Assembly: GCA_964623735.1 (NCBI GenBank)
Contig: CAZUVE010000104.1
Location: 1-10,308, forward strand
Direction of reading: 5' to 3'
Origin: SW-9-67-25 sp964623735
Lineage (GTDB): Archaea > Halobacteriota > Halobacteria > Halobacteriales > Haloarculaceae
DNA length: 10,308 bases
The notes beneath the pieces were generated by a model. It worked only from the letters and a program-made list of their open reading frames with translations, was not told where the DNA came from and ran no database searches. Shown here one piece after another: positions 6,735-10,308 of this stretch. Position 1 is the first letter of the stretch. The number at the start of each line of letters is the position of its first letter. The translations under genes and the position numbers were made by a program.

Positions 6735-6806
6735 CATACGGACTGCGGTCTCCGGTCGATCACCGCTCTGTTGTCGATCCGGAACGCACCGACAGCAGTC
6801 CGTATG
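6735..6806. repeat. Dispersed palindromic repeat, copy R3 (variant)
   Basis: A 72-bp element bounded by inverted arms: CATACGGACTGCGGT (6735-6749) and ACAGCAGTCCGTATG (6792-6806), which pair at 13 of 15 positions. The interior shares GTCGATCCGG (6773-6782) with copy R2 (7402-7411), and the right arm resembles R2's ACAGCGATCCGTA. It lacks the ACACAGTTACAGCA block present in R1 and R2, so it is a diverged or partial member. It lies just 3' of the MOSC gene and 117 bp before hsp20. No target-site duplication is visible at its edges. Confidence 0.65.
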
Positions 6807-6877
6807 AGGCGTACCACGGGCGAGGGCTTGGCCCGGCGTGGCGTAGTCGCTCCCCCGAAGGCGTTCGTCGGCGAGTA

Positions 6878-6907
6878 CAAGCAGGCCGAAAGCTTTTGAC
6901 CTGCTTG
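6878..6907 (+). promoter_or_regulatory. hsp20 promoter: BRE/TATA enclosed by a perfect 8-bp inverted repeat
   Basis: CAAGCAGG (6878-6885) and CCTGCTTG (6900-6907) are exact reverse complements separated by 14 bp. The spacer contains a BRE-like CCGAAA (6886-6891) and a TATA-like GCTTTTGA (6892-6899), centred about 28 bp upstream of the hsp20 ATG, the position expected for a leaderless transcript. A dyad centred on the core promoter is the typical layout of a repressor operator. Confidence 0.6.
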
Positions 6908-6922
6908 ACCCTACCTACGGGC

Positions 6923-7327
6923 ATGAGAGACGACGACCGCGACGATCCCTTCGACGACTTCTTCGAGGAGATCGAGCGGATGATGAACGAGATGATGGGC
7001 GGCAACGCGGAGTTCCGCTTCGAGCACGGCCGCACCGCCGAGAGCGACGCGGGCGGGAGCAGGACCGACGTCCACTACGACGTCCAAGAGACTGAGGACG
7101 CGGTACGGGTCGTCGCGGACGTCCCGGGTGTCGAGAAGTCGGACATCGACCTCAAGTGCGACGGATCGACGCTGTACGTCCGGGCAGGCGCGGACGGCCG
7201 CGACTACAGCGAGCGGATCGACCTCCCGGCCCGCGTCGACGAACACTCCGCGGACGCCACCTACAACAACGGCGTCCTCGAGGTGAGTCTCGAGAAAGCC
7301 GGGGACTCGACGAGCATCGACATCTGA
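6923..7327 (+). CDS. Hsp20/alpha-crystallin small heat shock protein
   Basis: A 134-aa protein. It has a short acidic, Met-rich N-terminal arm (1-45, with DDFFEEIERMMNEMMGG). The alpha-crystallin domain spans about 48-125: YDVQETEDAVRVVADVPGVEKSDID (52-76), LYVRAG (84-89), RIDLPARVD (98-106) and the family signature ATYNNGVLEVSLEK (112-125). It ends SIDI, an I-x-I tail motif used for oligomer assembly. The protein would act as an ATP-independent holdase in the cytoplasm. The frame is open well upstream, but the ATG at 6923 is right because the TATA element lies 28 bp before it and the upstream codons translate repeat R3. Expression is probably heat- or stress-controlled through the palindrome around the promoter. 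Length is at the short end of the family, as is common in haloarchaea. Confidence 0.93.
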   Translation: MRDDDRDDPFDDFFEEIERMMNEMMGGNAEFRFEHGRTAESDAGGSRTDVHYDVQETEDAVRVVADVPGVEKSDIDLKCDGSTLYVRAGADGRDYSERIDLPARVDEHSADATYNNGVLEVSLEKAGDSTSIDI

Positions 7328-7353
7328 CTGCCGGCGGGTGTCGCAGCTACTGC

Positions 7354-7433
7354 TACGGATTGCTGTAACTGTGTCCCAGTACGACCGGACGACAGTGTGC
7401 GGTCGATCCGGCACTGACTGACAGCGATCCGTA
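7354..7433 (-). repeat. Dispersed palindromic repeat, copy R2
   Basis: An 80-bp element with inverted arms TACGGATTGCTGT (7354-7366) and ACAGCGATCCGTA (7421-7433), pairing at 12 of 13 positions. Read on the minus strand it contains AGTCAGTGCCGGATCGACCG and, towards its end, ACACAGTTACAGCA, both aligning with copy R1; GTCGATCCGG on the plus strand aligns with R3. It fills the space between the convergent hsp20 and ATP-grasp genes, 26 bp after one stop and 21 bp after the other. A hairpin from the arms could serve as a two-way transcription terminator, though no T-tract is obvious. Confidence 0.75.
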
Positions 7434-7454
7434 CGACGCGTCTGTGTTCGCGTG

Positions 7455-8315
7455 TTACTCCGCTGCGGTCTGCCGGATCAGCGCCGCCAGGTCGTCCCAG
7501 AAGCCCGGTTCGTACTTCGTCGCGGCGTCGATTGTCGGCCGGGCGTTCGTCTCGTTGACCACCGCCCGCCCCTCGGAGACGAGCAGATCCACGCCCAGGA
7601 AGGGGACATCCATCGCGGCGGCTGCCCGTTCGGCGAGGTCCCGGAGGTCGTCGGGCAGGTCGACGGCCGTCGCCTCGGCGCCGCGGTGGACGTTGTGTTT
7701 CCACTGGCCCGCCGCCAGCGCCTCGTCGGGCAGGCGTCGTTCGACGGCACCGACGTACTCGCCGTCGAGGAGCATCGCGCGGTAGTCCTGGGCCTCGGGG
7801 AGGAACTCCTGGACGAGAAACGTCCGGTCGCCGGCCGCACGGTAGTCGTGGACCAGGTCGAGGTAGTCACAGACGCCCAGAAACGAGTCGAGGTCGCCTG
7901 CCTTCGCGACGCCGATCCCGCGGGTGACGGCGTTGGGTTTGACGACGACCGGCGGGTCGAACCGTTCGAAGGCGGCGACGAGGTCGGTCTCGTCGACGGG
8001 ATCCGAGACGACGACCGTCCCGGGCGTGGGCAGACCGGCACGCCCGAGGCGGGCCAGCGCCTCGCCCTTGTGACGCGACCGGAGGACCGCCTCGCGACTG
8101 TTGACCCAGGGCACCCCGAGGAGTTCGCTCGCGACGCCCCCTTCTGCGAGGCGTGGCGGGAACACGAAGCCGGCGTCGAAGTCCCCGGGGTCCGCGTCGA
8201 GCGGGATGGTCCGCTCGGCCGTGGGGACGTGTGCGGCGTCGATTCCGCGCTCGGCGAGTGGGTCCTGCATGCGCTCGTACGTCTCGGCGTTCGTCGCCAC
8301 CGCCAGCCGGAGCAT
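7455..8315 (-). CDS. RimK-type ATP-grasp ligase
   Basis: A 286-aa cytoplasmic protein of the ATP-grasp superfamily. The N-terminal pre-ATP-grasp domain (about 1-78) ends in WVNSREAVLRSRHK with Lys83. The ATP-grasp core has VVVKPNAVTRGIGV (123-136, Lys126), VQEFL (168-172, Glu170), the RimK-like WKHNVHRGA (205-213), GVDLL (241-245) and the metal-binding VVNETNARP (252-260). Length is normal for RimK/LysX/MptN-type ligases. These enzymes form an amide bond between a carboxylate, activated as acyl-phosphate, and an amino acid; known products include glutamylated ribosomal S6, coenzyme F420 or tetrahydromethanopterin side chains, and LysW adducts. No neighbour identifies the substrate, so I give no symbol. 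The start ATG has a TATA element 27 bp upstream, implying leaderless transcription. It converges with hsp20 across repeat R2. Confidence 0.9.
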   Translation of the reverse strand: MLRLAVATNAETYERMQDPLAERGIDAAHVPTAERTIPLDADPGDFDAGFVFPPRLAEGGVASELLGVPWVNSREAVLRSRHKGEALARLGRAGLPTPGTVVVSDPVDETDLVAAFERFDPPVVVKPNAVTRGIGVAKAGDLDSFLGVCDYLDLVHDYRAAGDRTFLVQEFLPEAQDYRAMLLDGEYVGAVERRLPDEALAAGQWKHNVHRGAEATAVDLPDDLRDLAERAAAAMDVPFLGVDLLVSEGRAVVNETNARPTIDAATKYEPGFWDDLAALIRQTAAE

Positions 8316-8337
8316 ACCAAGGTCCTACGACCGGCAG

Positions 8338-8346
8338 TGCAAAAGT
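8338..8346 (-). promoter_or_regulatory. TATA element of the ATP-grasp gene
   Basis: Minus strand GACTTTTGC, centred 27 bp before the ATG at 8315; fits a leaderless transcript. A short palindrome, CTCACT-T-AGTGAG (8368-8380), lies about 30 bp further upstream. Confidence 0.55.
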
Positions 8347-8367
8347 CCACGGTCTCGGTTGGTAGTG

Positions 8368-8380
8368 CTCACTTAGTGAG
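8368..8380. promoter_or_regulatory. Palindrome CTCACT-T-AGTGAG upstream of the ATP-grasp promoter
   Basis: Two perfect 6-bp arms around one base, at -53 to -65 from the ATP-grasp start codon and upstream of its TATA element. This is a plausible site for an activator or regulator dimer. Support is the symmetry and location only. Confidence 0.3.
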
Positions 8381-8854
8381 ATGTCCCCCCGGGCGGTTCG
8401 AGACGATTGCTCTTCGCAGAGACGCCTCCGTTACGCCCGGCCAGAACGCCCCCGCGGACTCGGCTCCCGCGGTTCGTTGCGCGCTTCCCCCGCTTCGCTC
8501 GGTCCAGTGCTCACGTCGCCGGGGTTCGCCGAGTCCGCGGCCCTTTTCATTCCCACCCACCGCATCCACACGCCGCCCCAACCACTGCGGTGCTCGCTTT
8601 GCTGCGCTCCTCGTCCCTCGCACGGTATCATCGCGGCATGGAAGCCGCGACAGCGCGCGCCACCTGACGGCCGGGAGCGCGTTTCATCGCGCGACCCGGG
8701 GAAGGGTAGGCCGACTCCGAGCGACGCTGAACGCACCGTCGCGCTCGGTCTCCGTGGCGAGCGCTGCGGTGCAGACTCGAAGCGTGCGCGAGCAACCGCG
8801 AGCGCCGCGCAGGCGGTACCTGGCGGAATACTAAAGCCGAGCGGCCGCGAGGGC
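8381..8854. other. Long apparently non-coding region between ATP-grasp and rpl10e genes
   Basis: About 470 bp with no gene I can support. Open frames exist on both strands (for example 8369-8623 minus and 8431-8736 minus), but their translations are Arg/Ser/Pro-rich and basic, unlike the acidic proteins nearby, and show no known motif. The DNA is rich in short words such as GCTTCGCTCGG, GCTTTGCTGCGCTCC and GCGAGCGCTGCGG, typical of haloarchaeal intergenic or decayed sequence. CGCTCGGTC occurs at 8496-8504 and again at 8742-8750. The 3' flank of rpl10e (about 8825-8854) has a GCGGCCGC palindrome followed on the minus strand by CTTTAGTATT, a weak terminator candidate. No tRNA or repeat copy was found. 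Confidence 0.45.
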
Positions 8855-9385
8855 TTAGGCGATCAGCAGTTCCTCGCCGCGCTCGACCTCGATCCGGCAG
8901 GGGGGAGTGATCTTGTTGTAGGCGCGGCGGAACGCTTCCTTGACCGCGTCGGCCTGGTCGGGTTCGCACCACGCGGTGAACAGCGCCTCGCCAACCTGCA
9001 TACGGGCGGCAGTACCGACAATCTTCCCGAAGGCCTGGCGCATCCCGTCGGAGACGCGGTCGGCGCCGGCGCCTGTCGCCTGCTTGTTCTCCCGTAGCAC
9101 CTGGTGGGGGAACTTCCGGAGGATCATCCGGTAGTTGCCCTCGCCGAGTTCCTGGATGAGGTGGCGGTTGGCCGAGAGGCGCGCGGACTCCATGGAACCG
9201 TGGCGGACCTGGACGCTCTCCTCGACGGTCAGCGAGATCCGGATGGGGTACTTTTCGGGGTCTGCCTCCTTGTCGCCCATCTTGTACTGTGCGATCTTCG
9301 AACCCGGGATGCCCGTGATGTACTCCCGTCGCGTGTACGAGGGCTTGTCGATGTCTCGGTACATCGAGGCTGGCTTGTCGGACAT
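8855..9385 (-). CDS. rpl10e: 50S ribosomal protein L16/L10e (uL16)
   Basis: A 176-aa large-subunit ribosomal protein. It begins MSDKPASMYRDIDKPSYTRR, typical of archaeal L10e, and continues with EYITGIPGSKIAQYKMGD, then VRHGSMESARLSANRHL, then RMILRKFPHQVLRENKQATG, and ends in AYNKITPPCRIEVERGEELL. It binds 23S rRNA near the peptidyl-transferase centre and the A-site tRNA corridor; the RKFPHQVLRENKQ loop is the conserved functional part. Length matches haloarchaeal homologues (about 177 aa). The frame is open further upstream, but the ATG at 9385 begins the conserved protein and follows a TATA element by about 34 bp, giving a leader of roughly 8 nt. The gene stands alone rather than in a ribosomal operon. 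It is divergent from the GST-like gene across 126 bp. Confidence 0.97.
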   Translation of the reverse strand: MSDKPASMYRDIDKPSYTRREYITGIPGSKIAQYKMGDKEADPEKYPIRISLTVEESVQVRHGSMESARLSANRHLIQELGEGNYRMILRKFPHQVLRENKQATGAGADRVSDGMRQAFGKIVGTAARMQVGEALFTAWCEPDQADAVKEAFRRAYNKITPPCRIEVERGEELLIA

Positions 9386-9414
9386 GATCTTGCAGTACAC
9401 GAGGCAAACGCCGG

Positions 9415-9424
9415 GCATAAAGGC
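9415..9424 (-). promoter_or_regulatory. TATA box of rpl10e
   Basis: Minus strand GCCTTTATGC preceded by a BRE-like TTCAAA, centred about 34 bp before the ATG. This excludes the more upstream in-frame ATG, which would overlap the TATA box, and indicates a short leader. Confidence 0.65.
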
Positions 9425-9480
9425 TTTGAACCGACCTCGCGAGGAGACGGCAGCGGGCGATACCGACGCCATCTCGCGGG

Positions 9481-9488
9481 GTTTTTGA
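9481..9488 (+). promoter_or_regulatory. TATA element of the glutathionyl-hydroquinone-reductase-like gene
   Basis: GTTTTTGA centred about 28 bp before the ATG at 9512, matching the spacing of the other leaderless promoters in the window. It forms a divergent promoter region with rpl10e. Confidence 0.6.
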
Positions 9489-9511
9489 CCGTCGGGCCCC
9501 TCAACAGTGGC

Positions 9512-10308
9512 ATGAACATGCTCGTAGACGGCGAGTGGCAGACGGGTGTCTCGGAGTCGACCAACGAGGGCGGCGAGTTCGAGCGCCAGGAGACGGTGTT
9601 TCGGAACTGGATCGGGGCGTCACACCCCGACGCCAAAGAATCGAGCAGCGATCAGCCACGAGACGGCGACGATCAGGACGTCCGCTTCCAGCCCGAGGCC
9701 GGCAGGTACCACCTCTACGTCTCGTACGCCTGTCCGTGGGCCCACCGGACGCTGCTGGTCCGGTCGCTGAAAGGGCTCGAGGACGCCATCTCGGTGGACG
9801 TGGTCGATCCCTACCGCGGGGACGACGGCTGGCAGTTCACCCCCGGGAAGGCGGGCTGTACGCCCGACACTGTCAACGACAGCGACTCCCTCCGCGAGGT
9901 CTACAAGACGGCCGACGACAGCGTGACCTGCCGCGTTACTGTGCCGGTGCTGTGGGACAAGCAGGAGGAGACCATCGTCAACAACGAGTCCGAGGAGATC
10001 CTGCGCATGCTCGACACCGCCATGCACGAGGTGGCCGAGCGCGACGTCGACCTCTACCCGGAGGGCTACCAAGACGAGGTCGACCGGATCATCGAGGACA
10101 TCTACGAGCCGATCAACAACGGCGTCTACCGCGCCGGATTCGCCGAGTCACAGGACGCGTACGACCGGGCGGTCGGGGAACTGTTCGACGCACTCGACCA
10201 CTGGGACTCGGTGCTCGCAGACCAGCGTTACCTCGCGGGCGACCGCCTCACCGAGGCCGATATCTGCATGTTCACCACCCTGGTGCGGTTCGACCAGGTC
10301 TACCAGAC
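9512..10308 (+). CDS. Glutathionyl-hydroquinone reductase-like protein (YqjG/ECM4, omega/xi-class GST family), 3' end beyond window
   Basis: 265 codons are present; the frame is open at the window edge. Full-length relatives have about 320-330 aa, so roughly 60 C-terminal residues are missing. The N-terminal part (1-60) is the usual long GHR leader (FVNWI-like FRNWIG at 30-35). The thioredoxin-fold domain has RYHLYVSYACPWAHRTLL (65-82) with catalytic Cys74 in CPWA, then VTVPVLWD (142-149) and the substrate-binding TIVNNESEEI (154-163). A helical GST C-terminal domain begins at about 185 (YEPINNGVYRAGF, then LAGDRLTEADICMF). Family members use Cys and a thiol cosubstrate to reduce glutathionyl-hydroquinones or dehalogenate. 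Haloarchaea generally lack glutathione and carry gamma-glutamylcysteine, so that is the likely thiol; this is inference. ATG 9512 is chosen from the TATA element 28 bp upstream; an ATG at 9518 is an alternative. Confidence 0.93.
   Translation, partial: MNMLVDGEWQTGVSESTNEGGEFERQETVFRNWIGASHPDAKESSSDQPRDGDDQDVRFQPEAGRYHLYVSYACPWAHRTLLVRSLKGLEDAISVDVVDPYRGDDGWQFTPGKAGCTPDTVNDSDSLREVYKTADDSVTCRVTVPVLWDKQEETIVNNESEEILRMLDTAMHEVAERDVDLYPEGYQDEVDRIIEDIYEPINNGVYRAGFAESQDAYDRAVGELFDALDHWDSVLADQRYLAGDRLTEADICMFTTLVRFDQVYQ

Noticed and set aside
5681..6880. Minus-strand open frame of about 400 codons across the MOSC gene
   Set aside because: It is the antisense shadow of the MOSC gene and repeat R3, Pro/Arg-rich and without recognisable domains.
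2326..7433. CRISPR array interpretation of the repeated palindromes
   Set aside because: Copies are kilobases apart, differ in sequence and orientation, and have no regular spacers or cas genes.
6735..7433. Repeats as a recent transposon insertion with target duplication
   Set aside because: No matching direct repeats are visible at the edges of R2 or R3 and no transposase is present, so mobility stays only a possibility.
8369..8736. Small minus-strand ORFs in the rpl10e/ATP-grasp gap
   Set aside because: Basic, low-complexity translations, no motif, no TATA at the right distance; typical of spurious ORFs in GC-rich intergenic DNA.
7452..8834. Plus-strand open frame of 460 codons antisense to the ATP-grasp gene
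   Set aside because: It mirrors the ATP-grasp coding strand; all family motifs are on the minus strand, and the extension beyond 8315 is Arg/Pro/Ser-rich.
9620..10072. Minus-strand ORF antisense to the GST-like gene
   Set aside because: Val/Asp/Gly-rich mirror translation of the coding strand; the sense strand has all conserved GHR motifs.

Overview
The window is haloarchaeal. It is very GC-rich, its proteins are strongly acidic (many Asp/Glu, few Lys), it encodes the archaeal-type ribosomal protein uL16/L10e, and most genes have a TATA element about 27-34 bp before the start codon, as expected for leaderless or short-leader archaeal mRNAs. Three copies of a dispersed palindromic repeat and the gene set suggest a Haloarcula-like or related lineage, but no genus can be fixed by eye.

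Layout: (1) 50-1575 (+), an ATGA-coupled pair: an SCP-x-type thiolase-like protein with Ser where the nucleophilic Cys is expected, and a DUF35 Zn-ribbon/OB-fold partner. (2) 1635-1835 (-), a 66-aa double-CxxC zinc protein. (3) 1870-2403, a gene-poor stretch with a frameshifted, N-truncated DUF2249-like remnant and repeat copy R1. (4) 2404-4398 (-), three minus-strand genes: a four-helix membrane protein of unknown function, a small haloarchaeal HTH-like protein, and a half-size lycopene-cyclase-domain membrane protein (GTG start). (5) 4603-5745 (+), four CBS domains fused to a C-terminal HPF/RaiA-like ribosome-hibernation domain. (6) 5945-6718 (+), a MOSC-domain protein, then repeat copy R3. 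(7) 6923-7327 (+), an Hsp20 chaperone whose BRE/TATA lies inside a perfect 8-bp inverted repeat. (8) repeat copy R2, then a RimK-type ATP-grasp ligase at 7455-8315 (-). (9) 8346-8854, about 500 bp of apparently non-coding DNA. (10) 8855-9385 (-), rpl10e. (11) from 9512 (+), a glutathionyl-hydroquinone-reductase-like protein cut by the window edge.

Most genes are single transcription units with their own promoters; only the thiolase/DUF35 pair is clearly an operon. A loose stress and translation theme (CBS-HPF, Hsp20, L10e, GST-like reductase) is suggestive but not proven. The items most worth following up are the CBS-HPF fusion, the three-copy repeat found each time just 3' of a gene, the inverted repeat around the hsp20 promoter, and the Cys-to-Ser thiolase coupled to DUF35. 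I found no CRISPR array, tRNA, rRNA, transposase or phage gene.
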